A stretch of 64,000 nt of DNA from an uncultured Anaerolineae bacterium (GTDB taxonomy: Bacteria > Chloroflexota > Anaerolineae > J036 > Brachytrichaceae), in assembly GCA_938028725.1 (NCBI GenBank), contig CALIMH010000002.1, positions 1-64,000 of the forward strand, written 5' to 3'. A program made the position numbers and the translations under genes. Positions 7,199 to 16,357 of the stretch are shown piece by piece. The number at the start of each line of letters is the position of its first letter. Position 1 is the stretch's first letter. The notes under the pieces are model-generated. The model had not been told where the DNA came from. It did no database searches and saw only the letters and a list, made by a program, of their open reading frames with translations.

Positions 7199-8095
7199 AT
7201 GCGTGAGGCATACCACATCCCAAGCACCCTGGAGGAGGCAGCGCGCTTGCTGGCACGCTACGGCGGCGCGGCGCGCGTAGTCGGTGGTGGCACGGATTTC
7301 TTTGTGGACGAGGGGCATCAGGACGTGTCGGCACTGGTGGATGTGACCCGCCTGGAAGGCTTGTCCGACGTCAGCTACCATCCCCCGTTCGTGGTGATTG
7401 GCTGCGGCGCTACGCATAGCCGCATCGTCGCCTCGCCGCTGATCCAGCAGCGCGGCACAGCGCTGGCAGAGGCGTGTGGTCAGATCGGCGGCCCACAGGT
7501 GCGCAATGTGGCCACCTTGGCCGGCAACATCGCTCACGCGTTGCCGGCAGCCGATGGCACGCTGGCGCTGCTTGCTTTGGGCGGCGAGGTGATGGTGGCC
7601 TGGGCGGAGGGCGATGCGCTGCGCACAGAGTGGCGCGCGCTGGCGCAGATGTTTCTCGGCCCTGGCCGCTCGGCCATAGACAGCACGCGCCACATCATTG
7701 CCGCAATGCGCTTCTTGCCAACCGGCGAGCGCGAGGCATCGGCCTTTGCCCGCGTGATGCGCCCCCAAGGCGTGGCGCTGCCGATCATGGGGTTGGCTGT
7801 GCGGGTCAGGCTGGGCGAGGACCTGGCCACCGTCGAGTCGGCCACAGTCACTGCCGGGCCGGCTGGGCCGGTGCCGTTTTGCGCCCGGCAGTGCGCTCAG
7901 GTGTTGCAAGGCAGGCCGCTCAACGAACGGGTGATTGCCGAAGCGGGGGAGGCGCTGCTGGCGGAAGCCCAATTGCGCGACAGCCCGCACCGCGCTACGC
8001 GCGCGTATCGCGCCCAAGTGTTGCCAGTGCTGCTGCGGCGCGCCTTGCACGCAGCTTACCGCCGCGCTCAGGCAGCTCAGCATCAGTATGCGTAA
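7199..8095 (+). CDS. Molybdenum hydroxylase FAD-binding subunit (CoxM/XdhB-like)
   Basis: 298 residues from the ATG at 7199; an upstream in-frame start at 7166 adds only non-conserved residues. The subunit carries FAD between the iron-sulfur clusters and the electron acceptor of xanthine-dehydrogenase-family enzymes. Motifs seen: VVGGGTDFFV (about 29-38; family consensus AGGTDLL) and QVRNVATLAGNIAHALPAAD (about 99-118; consensus IRNxATIGGN). Length is normal. The next gene, encoding the fused Fe-S/Mo subunit, starts 13 bases downstream, so both are probably co-transcribed. The substrate cannot be named from this subunit. Confidence 0.9.
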   Translation: MREAYHIPSTLEEAARLLARYGGAARVVGGGTDFFVDEGHQDVSALVDVTRLEGLSDVSYHPPFVVIGCGATHSRIVASPLIQQRGTALAEACGQIGGPQVRNVATLAGNIAHALPAADGTLALLALGGEVMVAWAEGDALRTEWRALAQMFLGPGRSAIDSTRHIIAAMRFLPTGEREASAFARVMRPQGVALPIMGLAVRVRLGEDLATVESATVTAGPAGPVPFCARQCAQVLQGRPLNERVIAEAGEALLAEAQLRDSPHRATRAYRAQVLPVLLRRALHAAYRRAQAAQHQYA

Positions 8096-8108
8096 AGGAA
8101 AGATAAGG

Positions 8109-10871
8109 ATGGCTCAACTGGAATTGACGATCAACGGCGAGCGCCGCAGTGCAGAGGTGCACCCTGGCGCGTTCCTGGCCGACGTGTTGCGCGAAACGTT
8201 TGGCCTGACCGGCACCAAAATTGGCTGCAACGAAGCTGAGTGTGGCATTTGCACCGTGCTGGTGAACGGCATGCCGGTCAACTCGTGCATTTACCCCGCG
8301 CTCAAAGCGCACGGCGCGCATGTCGAGACCGTAGAGGGGTTGGCGCGGAACGGCGTCTTGCACCCCTTGCAACAAGCGTTCATTGACCACGGCGCGGTGC
8401 AGTGTGGCTTCTGCACACCCGGCCTCATCATGACCGCCAAAGCGCTGCTCGACGCCAACCCCAATCCCAGCGAGGACGATATCAAGCACGCGCTCAAGGA
8501 CACCTACTGCCGCTGCACCGGCTACGTGTCAGTGATCCATGCGATCCAGGACGCAGCGGCACGCCTGCGCGGTGAGCCACCAGTGCCACCCTCTCTGCCG
8601 CAAACGAAGACGCCGCTGCGGGTGGTGGGTCAGCCCCTGCCGCGCCCTGATGCGGTGGCCAAAGTGACCGGCGCCGCGCGCTACACCGACGACTACGTGT
8701 TCCCCAACATGCTGCACGCAGCCACGCTGCGTGCAGGCATTCCGCACGCCCGCATCCGGCGCATCGATGTCTCCAAGGCGCGTGCTCTGCCGGGGGTTCA
8801 CGCTGTGCTGACCCACGAGGACGTGCCCGGCAGCAAAAACCACGGCCTGGTTTACAACGACTGGCCAGTGCTGTGCTACGACAAGGTGCGCTACGTCGGC
8901 GACGCGGTGGCGATTGTCGCTGCTGAGACGCGCGAGATCGCCGAGCAGGCGCTGCGGCTGATCGAGGTGGAATACGAGCCGCTGCCGGTGGTGGATGACC
9001 CCGTTGCTGCGCTGCAGCCGGGCGCGCCGAAAGTGCACGAGCAAGGCAACTTGCTCAAGCACATCCACGTAGAAAAGGGCGACCTGGAGGCGGGTTTCGC
9101 TGAGGCCGACGTGATCGTGGAAGGTGAGTACCAAACCGCCACAACCGAGCACGCTTTCCTGGAGCCGGAGTGCGCCATCGGCCGAGTGACCGACGATGGG
9201 CGCGTGGAGGTGTACGTCGGCTCGCAAATCCCGTATGCCGATCGTCGCCAAGTGGCTGCGGCGTTGGGCGTGCCAGAAGATCGCGTGCGCATCATCGGCA
9301 CGCTGATCGGCGGCGGCTTTGGCGGCAAGGAGGACATCGCCGGCCAAATTCACGTCGCGCTCCTGGCGCGCGCGACCGGCCAGCCGGTCAAGATGCTGTA
9401 TCGCCGTAGCGAGTCGCTGATCTTCCACCCAAAGCGCCACGCTGTCCGTTTTAAGGTCAAAGTGGGTGCTAAGCGCAATGGCCGCTTCACCGCCATGCGC
9501 ATCGAGCTATGGGGCGACACAGGTGCCTATGCCAGCTTGGGCGACAAGGTGATGACCCGCGCGGCAACTCATGCCTCAGGCCCCTACGAAGTGCCCAACG
9601 TCAGGATTGATTGCTACGCGGTCTACACCAACAACGTGCCGGCCGGCGCGTTTCGCGGCTTTGGTGTGACCCAATCGGCGTTTGCGATTGAGTCGGCCAT
9701 TGACGAGCTGGCGCAACGGCTTCGTCTCGACCCAATCCATATCCGCCGCTTGAACGCGTTGCGCGTCGGTTCGGTCACCAACACGGGCGCGGTAATCCGC
9801 GAGAGCGCCGGCTTGTTGGAGTGCATCGCGCGCGTGGAGGAGTCGCTCAAGCAAGAGGGAACGCCGTGGGTGTTTCGCAAGGCCGATGTCCCCAACAAGG
9901 TGTATGCCTGGGGCTTCGCAACGGCTTACAAGAACACCGGCTTAGGCGGCGGCGCGCCGGATCGCTCCGAGGTGGAGGTGGAGGCCTTCACCGACGGCAG
10001 CGTCGAGGTGCGCACTAGCGCGGCGGAGATCGGCCAAGGCTTGGTGGGTGTGCTGGCCAGCATCGCCGCTGAGGAGCTGGGCGTGCCCTACGAGCGCGCG
10101 CGGGTGCTGCTGTCCGACACCGACCTCACCCCTGATGGTGGACCCACCACCGCCTCGCGTCAGACCTATGTCACCGGCAACGCCGCGCGTCTCGCCAGCA
10201 TTCAGCTTCGCCAACGCTTGGCAGCTGTCGCTGCCGAGATGCTGGATGCGCCGGTGGAGTCGCTGCGCTTCGCCGATGGGTGGGTGCGACACCATGGGCG
10301 GGCGGTGGCTTTCGGCGAAGTGGTCGCCCAAGCGCACCGCGAGGGCATTCGCACCCGCCTCAGCCACCTTTACGAAGCGCCGAAGACTCAGCCACTTGGC
10401 ACCGGCGGCGACATGCACTTTGCCTTCAGCTACGCCGCCCAAGCTGCGCTGGTGGAGGTGGACTTGGAGACAGGCGAGGCGCGCTGTCTGAAGATCATCA
10501 GCGCCACGGACGTGGGGCGAGCAATTAACCCACTGGCGTTGCAGGGCCAAATCGAGGGCGGCATTGTGATGTGCCTGGGCAACGCCCTCACCGAGGAGTT
10601 CATCCAGGAGAAGGGCGTCCCATTCACCAATCGTTTCGCTCGCTACAAGATGCCCAGCATTCGCCACACGCCGCAGATCATCTCGCACATTGTGGAGGAC
10701 GCGGCTGCGGAAGGGCCTTACGGCGCGAAGGGCGTCGGCGAGATCTCCAGCATTCCCACCACGCCGGCGATCACCAACGCCATCTATGCCGCGACCGGGG
10801 TGCGGGTGCGCAAGTTGCCGGTGGATCAGGACTGGCTACTGCGCCAATTGCGCGCGCAGCGCGAGGGCTAA
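8109..10871 (+). CDS. Fused 2Fe-2S / molybdopterin-binding hydroxylase subunit (XdhC-CoxL-like)
   Basis: 920 residues. The ATG at 8109 is preceded by GGAAAG; an alternative ATG at 8088 overlaps the previous stop. Residues 1-80 are a plant-type ferredoxin domain with C40, C45, C48 and C60. Residues about 85-155 are the second 2Fe-2S domain (QCGFCTPG, YCRCTGY). From about 175 onward is a xanthine-dehydrogenase-type molybdenum subunit, with LIGGGFGGKEDIAG, GAFRGFGVTQ and the catalytic glutamate E878 in GAKGVGEIS. The CO-dehydrogenase loop AYRCSFR is absent, so this is not a form I CODH. Small and large subunits are separate in most relatives; fusion here is seen directly and has precedents. Substrate unknown (purine, aldehyde or aromatic N-heterocycle possible). 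Confidence 0.9.
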   Translation: MAQLELTINGERRSAEVHPGAFLADVLRETFGLTGTKIGCNEAECGICTVLVNGMPVNSCIYPALKAHGAHVETVEGLARNGVLHPLQQAFIDHGAVQCGFCTPGLIMTAKALLDANPNPSEDDIKHALKDTYCRCTGYVSVIHAIQDAAARLRGEPPVPPSLPQTKTPLRVVGQPLPRPDAVAKVTGAARYTDDYVFPNMLHAATLRAGIPHARIRRIDVSKARALPGVHAVLTHEDVPGSKNHGLVYNDWPVLCYDKVRYVGDAVAIVAAETREIAEQALRLIEVEYEPLPVVDDPVAALQPGAPKVHEQGNLLKHIHVEKGDLEAGFAEADVIVEGEYQTATTEHAFLEPECAIGRVTDDGRVEVYVGSQIPYADRRQVAAALGVPEDRVRIIGTLIGGGFGGKEDIAGQIHVALLARATGQPVKMLYRRSESLIFHPKRHAVRFKVKVGAKRNGRFTAMRIELWGDTGAYASLGDKVMTRAATHASGPYEVPNVRIDCYAVYTNNVPAGAFRGFGVTQSAFAIESAIDELAQRLRLDPIHIRRLNALRVGSVTNTGAVIRESAGLLECIARVEESLKQEGTPWVFRKADVPNKVYAWGFATAYKNTGLGGGAPDRSEVEVEAFTDGSVEVRTSAAEIGQGLVGVLASIAAEELGVPYERARVLLSDTDLTPDGGPTTASRQTYVTGNAARLASIQLRQRLAAVAAEMLDAPVESLRFADGWVRHHGRAVAFGEVVAQAHREGIRTRLSHLYEAPKTQPLGTGGDMHFAFSYAAQAALVEVDLETGEARCLKIISATDVGRAINPLALQGQIEGGIVMCLGNALTEEFIQEKGVPFTNRFARYKMPSIRHTPQIISHIVEDAAAEGPYGAKGVGEISSIPTTPAITNAIYAATGVRVRKLPVDQDWLLRQLRAQREG

Positions 10872-10883
10872 CTGGCTCGATGG

Positions 10884-11633
10884 TCACATGGCCGCCTGCA
10901 CGATGCGCACAAACTCCGCTGCCTTCAAGCTCGCGCCGCCCACCAGCGCGCCATCCACGTCCGGCTGTTTGAGGATGTCGCCGGCGTTGGTTGCATTAAC
11001 GCTGCCACCGTATTGAATGCGCATGGCATCGGCCACTGCGCCAAACTGCGCGCGCAGCCGCTGGCGGACGAAGGCGCAGCGGGCCTGAGCGTCTTGCGGA
11101 GTGGCGGCGCGACCTGTGCCGATGGCCCAGACCGGCTCGTAGGCGATGGTGACCTGATGCGCCTCCTCAGCGGAGATGCCCTCCAGCCCGTGCTCGAGCT
11201 GCCGCAGCAACACGGCCTCTGTCTCGCCGCGCTCATTCTGCTCCAACGTTTCGCCGACACACAAGATCGGGCGGATGCCGTGGCGCAGCGCAGAGCGTAC
11301 CTTGCGGTTGATGAAGTCGTCGCGCTCCCCAAACAGCAGCCGGCGCTCGGAGTGGCCGATGATCACGTAATCCACCAACCCGGCCAGCATGCGCGGCGAG
11401 ACCTCGCCGGTGAAGGCGCCCTGGTCTTGGTCGTGCATGTTTTGTGCGCCCAGCTTCAGCGGTGTGTCCCCGATGGCCGACCTCACCGCGCTGAGCGAGA
11501 CAAACGGCGGGCATAATCCCACCTCCACCTCATACACGTTGCGCAAGAGAACGGCCAGCTCAGCAGCCAGCGCACGCGCTTCTGCGATGGTAGTGTGCAT
11601 CTTCCAGTTGCCTACGATGATCGGTTTGCGCAT
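10884..11633 (-). CDS. tpiA: Triosephosphate isomerase
   Basis: 249 residues, the usual length. It interconverts dihydroxyacetone phosphate and glyceraldehyde 3-phosphate in glycolysis and gluconeogenesis. Catalytic residues are in place: N9/K11 in NWKMH, H94 in IIGHSERR, E166 in AYEPVWAIGTG, and the phosphate-binding loop YGGSV and ALVGGAS. Its start overlaps the end of the upstream FemAB-like gene by 22 bases on the same strand, so the two are likely co-expressed with the M29 peptidase gene. It ends 12 bases from the convergent molybdenum hydroxylase gene. Confidence 0.98.
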   Translation of the reverse strand: MRKPIIVGNWKMHTTIAEARALAAELAVLLRNVYEVEVGLCPPFVSLSAVRSAIGDTPLKLGAQNMHDQDQGAFTGEVSPRMLAGLVDYVIIGHSERRLLFGERDDFINRKVRSALRHGIRPILCVGETLEQNERGETEAVLLRQLEHGLEGISAEEAHQVTIAYEPVWAIGTGRAATPQDAQARCAFVRQRLRAQFGAVADAMRIQYGGSVNATNAGDILKQPDVDGALVGGASLKAAEFVRIVQAAM

Positions 11634-12685
11634 AGTTCACTGCTCCTGTGCGAACGCAGAGAGTGTAGCAGCTTGCTGAAGCGCAAATAGGCGCGATACG
11701 CCGGTGGGAAGGGCGCGTAGTCCCAGGCGCCGATGCCCTCGACAAAGCGGGCGCCGGCGCCTTCCTTGAAGCGCCATACGCCTGCCAAGCGGTCGTGGGG
11801 ATTGTGAGGATCCTCGGGCGCGCCCCACCAGTCGTAGGTGTGGCAGCCGTGGTCGCGCGCCCAGCGCATTGCGTGCCATTGCAGGAGGTGATTGGGCATG
11901 TGCTCGCGCCCCTCGCTGCGCGACATGCCGTAGAAGAACCAGGCTTTGCCGCCGAAGCAAAACAGCACCACTGCCGCCAGCGTCTCACCCTCACGTTCGG
12001 CAAACAGCGCTACGCCGCGCATAGCGCGCCAGGCGTCGTAATAGTAGCTTGCTGTGCGGATGGCGAAGCGGTCGCGGCGCGCCGTCTCCGCGTAGAGCGC
12101 GTAGAGCAGATGGGCGTCTGCATCGCTGAGCGTGGTCGCCAGCCGCACGCGCACGCCGCGCCGCTCGGCCAGGCGCAGGTTATAGCGCCATTTGGGTTTC
12201 ATTGCGGCCAACAGCTCGGCGTCGCTTTGGCGGAGGTCGGTGATGGCGGTGTTGCGAAACTGGATTTGCTGCGGTGAGTGGCACCAGCCCTCGACCGCGA
12301 GGAGTTGGCGAGCATGTGGAAGTGGGAGGGGCGGCTCGCCGTCCACTTTGGCCCAAATGGCGCGGCGCGCTCTGGCCCGTGCCATAACCCAGCGTAGCGC
12401 AGCCTGGTAGGCGTCAGTATCAGCGCACAGTGGCCCTTTAGGCGCATACAGCACGCACAAAGGCAGGTAGGGTGGGTGATGCCAGAGCACTTGCACGGCA
12501 GCGCGAGGAGTGCCGTCTGTCGCGCGCAGCAGCCAACGCTCCGCGCGCCACCCCCAGCGCGATTTGAACTCGCCCCAAGCCCAAGACTGCAAGATGTGGG
12601 GGTTGGGTAGGCTGGCCAGCGCGCGATCCCACGTGGTGGGATCGCGTACTTCCTGCCAGCTGCTATGCTGAAGCAAAGATCGCAT
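11612..12685 (-). CDS. FemAB/FemX-like peptidoglycan aminoacyltransferase
   Basis: 357 residues with the double-GNAT layout of FemAB proteins: LQSWAWGEFKSRWGW near residue 33, MKPKWRYNLRLAERRGV mid-protein, and the C-terminal half with GMSRSEGREHMPNHLLQWHAM and YDWWGAPED. Members use aminoacyl-tRNA to add residues to the lipid II pentapeptide, or act on related cell-wall or exopolymer substrates. The amino acid cannot be inferred. It overlaps tpiA by 22 bases at its end and the M29 aminopeptidase by 23 bases at its start, forming a tightly packed three-gene unit. Confidence 0.85.
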   Translation of the reverse strand: MRSLLQHSSWQEVRDPTTWDRALASLPNPHILQSWAWGEFKSRWGWRAERWLLRATDGTPRAAVQVLWHHPPYLPLCVLYAPKGPLCADTDAYQAALRWVMARARARRAIWAKVDGEPPLPLPHARQLLAVEGWCHSPQQIQFRNTAITDLRQSDAELLAAMKPKWRYNLRLAERRGVRVRLATTLSDADAHLLYALYAETARRDRFAIRTASYYYDAWRAMRGVALFAEREGETLAAVVLFCFGGKAWFFYGMSRSEGREHMPNHLLQWHAMRWARDHGCHTYDWWGAPEDPHNPHDRLAGVWRFKEGAGARFVEGIGAWDYAPFPPAYRAYLRFSKLLHSLRSHRSSELCANRSS

Positions 12686-13955
12686 CCACGAACTGCCCCT
12701 GGCGCATGATGGTCACCTGTGAGCCGTCCTCACAGATGCCGTACACGTCCATGGTGGGCGTGCCGATCATCACGTCCACATGGGTGTCGGATTGATTGAG
12801 GCCGGCTGCTTCGCGGGCCTGCTCATCCATCGCCTGAGCGCCGTGCATACCCTCGGTGTAGGCCGCGCCGAAGGCGATGTGGCAGGCAGCGTTCTCATCG
12901 AACAGCGTTTCGTAGAACAGAGCGCCGCTTTGATTGATCGGCGAGCGCACGTCCACCAGCGAGATTTCCCCCAGACGGCGCGCACCGCGAATTTGGAAGA
13001 ACTCCGCCAGCACCTCCTGACCTTTGGCAGCGCGAAACTCCACCACTTCGCCGTCGTGCAGGCGGAAGAAGGCATCGCGCACTTCGCGCATCATCGGGAA
13101 GCACGGCTTGGAGGTGCGCACCCAGCCGTTGGCGCGCAGGCGGTGGGGGGAGGTGAACACTTCCTCCGTGGGCATGTTTGCGATGAAAGGGACGCCCTGC
13201 GGAGTGACAGAGGAAGCCGACACCCAGACAGGCGCATCAGTCAAGCCGATGGTGAGATCGGAGGCGGGTGCGCCATCTACCGGCCGAGGGTCGAAGTAGC
13301 GAACCGCGCGCACACGCTGTTCCGTCAGAAACTGTGCCACGCGCTTCAGCCGCTGGTCGTGCGCGCGCCAGGCCGCAATCGGATCCGGCGCATCGGCGCG
13401 GACGGCGCGCAGCACAAGCTCCCACAAGGCTTGTAGCGCTTGCGCAGGCTCAAGGGCGGGGAACACCTTCTTAGCCCACGCAGCGTTTGGCACGCCGCCC
13501 ACACACCATTGGACCTGGTTAGACATGAGCGCCTCATTGTAGAAGCGCAGCGCCTGGGACTTTGCCACCTGCACGCGTCGCATCACCGGTGCCGGCACGT
13601 CCTCGAAAATGTCGGGGAACTCGTCGCCCACCAGCGCCAAGCGCGCCCAGCCCTCGTCCACTGCTTGGCGGTGGCGGGCGATCTCAAACGCCGGCACATA
13701 GTCGAGATGCTCAGGCTGGCTATGCAACATGCGGCTGCGGAGCAGCGGCGTGTCCGTCCAGGCTACGTGCACGTACTTCGCGCCAGCCTGATAGGCTGCG
13801 TCGCTCACCAAGCGGACAAACGGCGCGTGCGCCAGCTCAGCGGAGACGATCAGGCCCTGGTTCGGCTGAAGGTTCACGCCGACTCGCACCAACACTTCGG
13901 CATAGCGCGCTTGCTGCTCGAGCAGCGCGCTGCGGGGTTGTTCGAGGCTGTCCAT
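12663..13955 (-). CDS. M29-family aminopeptidase
   Basis: 430 residues, slightly longer than the usual 400-415 because of about 10 extra N-terminal residues. M29 enzymes (aminopeptidase T/AmpS type) are cytoplasmic dinuclear metal exopeptidases of broad specificity. The C-terminal catalytic region shows the expected acids and histidines: GEISLVDVRSPI, LFDENAACHIAFGAAYTEG, and SDTHVDVMIGTPTMDVYG. It starts the overlapping unit with the FemAB-like gene and tpiA. Confidence 0.92.
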   Translation of the reverse strand: MDSLEQPRSALLEQQARYAEVLVRVGVNLQPNQGLIVSAELAHAPFVRLVSDAAYQAGAKYVHVAWTDTPLLRSRMLHSQPEHLDYVPAFEIARHRQAVDEGWARLALVGDEFPDIFEDVPAPVMRRVQVAKSQALRFYNEALMSNQVQWCVGGVPNAAWAKKVFPALEPAQALQALWELVLRAVRADAPDPIAAWRAHDQRLKRVAQFLTEQRVRAVRYFDPRPVDGAPASDLTIGLTDAPVWVSASSVTPQGVPFIANMPTEEVFTSPHRLRANGWVRTSKPCFPMMREVRDAFFRLHDGEVVEFRAAKGQEVLAEFFQIRGARRLGEISLVDVRSPINQSGALFYETLFDENAACHIAFGAAYTEGMHGAQAMDEQAREAAGLNQSDTHVDVMIGTPTMDVYGICEDGSQVTIMRQGQFVDAIFASA

Positions 13956-13990
13956 CTCAAAACATGTGGTGCGGTAGAGCCAGCTCGCGA

Positions 13991-15493
13991 TCAGAAGCCG
14001 CTGATCTCATAGCGCTGGTCGTACAACGTGAAGACCGCCGGCCCAAGCTGAGGGCGGGCAAAGGTGAGCTGAAAGGCGAGCGTCTCGCCGGGGGTGAGCG
14101 TCCAGGGCAGTGGGGGCAGCGTGCTGTTCACGGCCGCCGGCTGGCCGTTGGCGTCGGTCAACGCGATGTCGCTCAGCGAAGTGTTCAAAAATGTGCCGGT
14201 TAGGTTGCGCACCGTGCCCACTACCCGCAGCTCGTTGCCCTCTGGTGAGATGCTAGCGTTCAGTATCAATACCTCAGCGGTGGGCAGCGGAGTAGGTGAG
14301 GGCGTTGGCTCGGCGGGCGCCGTGCCGGCGTAGGGGATGATCACCTGGGCTAGGTAGGGCACGTCGCGCCGAACGGCGAAGCGCCATTCCCATGGGACGG
14401 GGGCATTGGTGGGCACCTCGAAGCCGGCCGTGGCGGTGAGCACCTCGCCGGCCTGAAGAGCGCCCTGCGTGAAGCCAAGGCCACCCAAGGCGCGCGAAGC
14501 CTCGCGCGAGAGCGCGTAGGCTGTGCCGCTGGCATCCCGCAGCTCGCTGAAGAACTGCGCAGCGTCCAGCACTTGTGTCTCGCTGAGCAAAGAGACGATT
14601 TGGAAATTCACCTGCACGTAACTGCGCGTTTCCGGCAGGCCCACACTGTCGCCGGGCAACACGCGGTAGTCGAGCGCGGTGACAAGCACGTCGCCCAGGT
14701 TGATCGGTGCGTTGAGCGAGGCAGGTTGGTTGGGCATAAGCTCGTCGGCGTAGCGAGCCAGCACGACCAGACGCTGCTCTCCGCGCTCGCCAAGCAAGAA
14801 GAGCACAAGCTGCGGACCTTCAGGCGCGCTGAGCAACGCTTCGGCCTCTGCCGCGCTGAGCGTCGCCTTGCGAGCAACGCGGTAGCGCTGGGGTCCACCG
14901 TTCACCTCCACGATGACCAGCGCGTTGGTCGTTAGCCCATTCAGCACGGCGCGGTTGTCGTTGTTGTTGGGCAGTCCGATCAGCAAGTTGGTGGGCAAGC
15001 TGGGAAGCCAGAAAGCAGTCTCTTTTGGTGGCGACCCAGAGAGCGCGCCGGCATCGAGCAATGGCTGGAGGTCATAAGTGTGCGTTTGGATCACCAGCCG
15101 CTGGGGTGTGAGCGACAGCGCCGGGGCGTTGTTGAGCTGCACCACGAGCAAGCTGCTGGCGTCTCCGGCGGGGGATGTTGCAGCAGCAGTGGGTCGCGTC
15201 GCTAAGGTAGGCAGCGGGGCTGGCTCCGGCGGCGAGACCACTGCTTCGCGGCGCTCGGTCAGCAACACTAGCAGCAAGATGAAGCACAACAACCCCACAA
15301 TGCCTGCCGCAGCCAGACCGCTGATCAGCAGCAAAGGGCGGCTGCGCGGGTCGTTCCACAACGACTCCAGCCATGCCAGTCCTCCCCCCCATGTCGTAGC
15401 GATACTTGACGATGATTCATCTTCCCACCGCCCTGAAGAGGAAGGCGGCAACGGCCATTCCTCCTCATTCGGCGGCGTCGGATGAGATGCCAT
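13991..15493 (-). CDS. Membrane protein with inactive sortase-like domain
   Basis: 500 residues from the ATG at 15493; further upstream in-frame sequence lies opposite the SDR gene and is ignored. Residues 1-50 are cytoplasmic, 53-79 one membrane segment, 85-115 a Pro/Thr linker. Residues about 128-248 follow the plan of class D/E sortases (RLVIQTH start, W162LP, hydrophobic strand, YRVARK, RLVVLARY end), but the catalytic His of the IxGH position is L174 and the TC motif is L233-L234; the arginine R241 remains. Residues about 255-388 form a beta-rich domain and 405-500 a FxLYD-like domain after a Pro/Thr hinge. Probably a non-enzymatic surface protein. The sortase relation is from pattern, not a search. 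Confidence 0.7.
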   Translation of the reverse strand: MASHPTPPNEEEWPLPPSSSGRWEDESSSSIATTWGGGLAWLESLWNDPRSRPLLLISGLAAAGIVGLLCFILLLVLLTERREAVVSPPEPAPLPTLATRPTAAATSPAGDASSLLVVQLNNAPALSLTPQRLVIQTHTYDLQPLLDAGALSGSPPKETAFWLPSLPTNLLIGLPNNNDNRAVLNGLTTNALVIVEVNGGPQRYRVARKATLSAAEAEALLSAPEGPQLVLFLLGERGEQRLVVLARYADELMPNQPASLNAPINLGDVLVTALDYRVLPGDSVGLPETRSYVQVNFQIVSLLSETQVLDAAQFFSELRDASGTAYALSREASRALGGLGFTQGALQAGEVLTATAGFEVPTNAPVPWEWRFAVRRDVPYLAQVIIPYAGTAPAEPTPSPTPLPTAEVLILNASISPEGNELRVVGTVRNLTGTFLNTSLSDIALTDANGQPAAVNSTLPPLPWTLTPGETLAFQLTFARPQLGPAVFTLYDQRYEISGF

Positions 15494-15571
15494 GTCGTGA
15501 TTATAGGTTGGTCTGGGCTTGGATTGCCGAGGCATGTGCGTTACCCTGGGACATGCCGCGATAATCACGCC

Positions 15572-16300
15572 ATGGAGATCGCAGGCTGCGTTGTGTTGAT
15601 CACTGGTGCTGCCCAGCGGGTAGGGCGCGCCGTTGCACTCGACTTGGCTGCGCATGGCGCGCGTGTGTACTTCAGTTACTACGCCGAGCACGAACCCTGG
15701 CGCCAAACGCTGGAGGAGCTGCGCCGTCATGCCCCTGCTGAGGCCCAACAGGCGGACGTCACTCGCCGTGAGCAAGTGGCTGCGCTGGTGGGGGCCGCCG
15801 TAAAGCGCTTTGGACGGGTGGACGTGCTGATCAACAACGCCTCGGTTTGGCTGCAAGGCCCGGCGCTGGAGCTTGATGAGGCGGCCTGGGATGCTGCTAT
15901 GAACGTGAACGCCAAGGGGCCGTTTCTGATGTCGCAGGCTGTTGCGCCGCACATGCTGCGGCAGGGCAACGGCTTGATCATCAACATCACGGACCTCTCC
16001 GCTTTCCAGCCCTGGCCGGGCTATGCGCACCACGCGGCCAGCAAAGCAGCGCTCGTGGCGCTCACGCGCACCTTAGCGTTGGAGTGGGCGCCGACCATTC
16101 GGGTGAACGCGATTGCGCCGGGCACCGTGCTGCTGCCCGATGACGCCGACGAGGCCAAGCGCCGCTGGGCAGTGGAGCGCTCGGTGCTGCGGCGCATCGG
16201 CGCGCCAGAGGACGTGGCCCGCACGGTCCGCTACCTCATCGAGGAGGATTTTGCCACCGGCAGCGTGTATTTCGTGGATGGCGGACGCTCGCTGCTTTAG
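15572..16300 (+). CDS. SDR-family reductase with His in place of catalytic Tyr
   Basis: 242 residues from the ATG at 15572. It has the Rossmann cofactor motif TGAAQRVGRAV (11-21; TGxxxGxG, NADPH likely) and NNAS at 89-92. The usual Ser of strand 5 is D141 in ITDLSAF, and the YxxxK catalytic pair reads H154-A-A-S-K158, with Y151 three residues earlier. This DLSAF...H-x3-K form recurs in a pteridine-reductase-like SDR branch as I remember it, so the enzyme may be an active variant, with Y151 or H154 as acid. Substrate unknown. It is divergent from the pseudo-sortase protein. Confidence 0.85.
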   Translation: MEIAGCVVLITGAAQRVGRAVALDLAAHGARVYFSYYAEHEPWRQTLEELRRHAPAEAQQADVTRREQVAALVGAAVKRFGRVDVLINNASVWLQGPALELDEAAWDAAMNVNAKGPFLMSQAVAPHMLRQGNGLIINITDLSAFQPWPGYAHHAASKAALVALTRTLALEWAPTIRVNAIAPGTVLLPDDADEAKRRWAVERSVLRRIGAPEDVARTVRYLIEEDFATGSVYFVDGGRSLL

Positions 16301-16357
16301 GCGTGGACAAGGCGCTGTCGGTTGAAAGCGCGTCGCCATTTATACTGGGATCACTCT

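Noticed and set aside
8109-10871. Carbon monoxide dehydrogenase large subunit (CoxL form I)
   Set aside because: The AYRCSFR active-site loop is missing; the corresponding region reads GAFRGFG as in xanthine-dehydrogenase-type enzymes.
13991-16033. A 680-codon open frame on the minus strand reaching back across the SDR gene
   Set aside because: The part beyond 15493 is antisense to the SDR coding region and lacks conserved sequence; the natural ATG at 15493 begins a sensible membrane protein.
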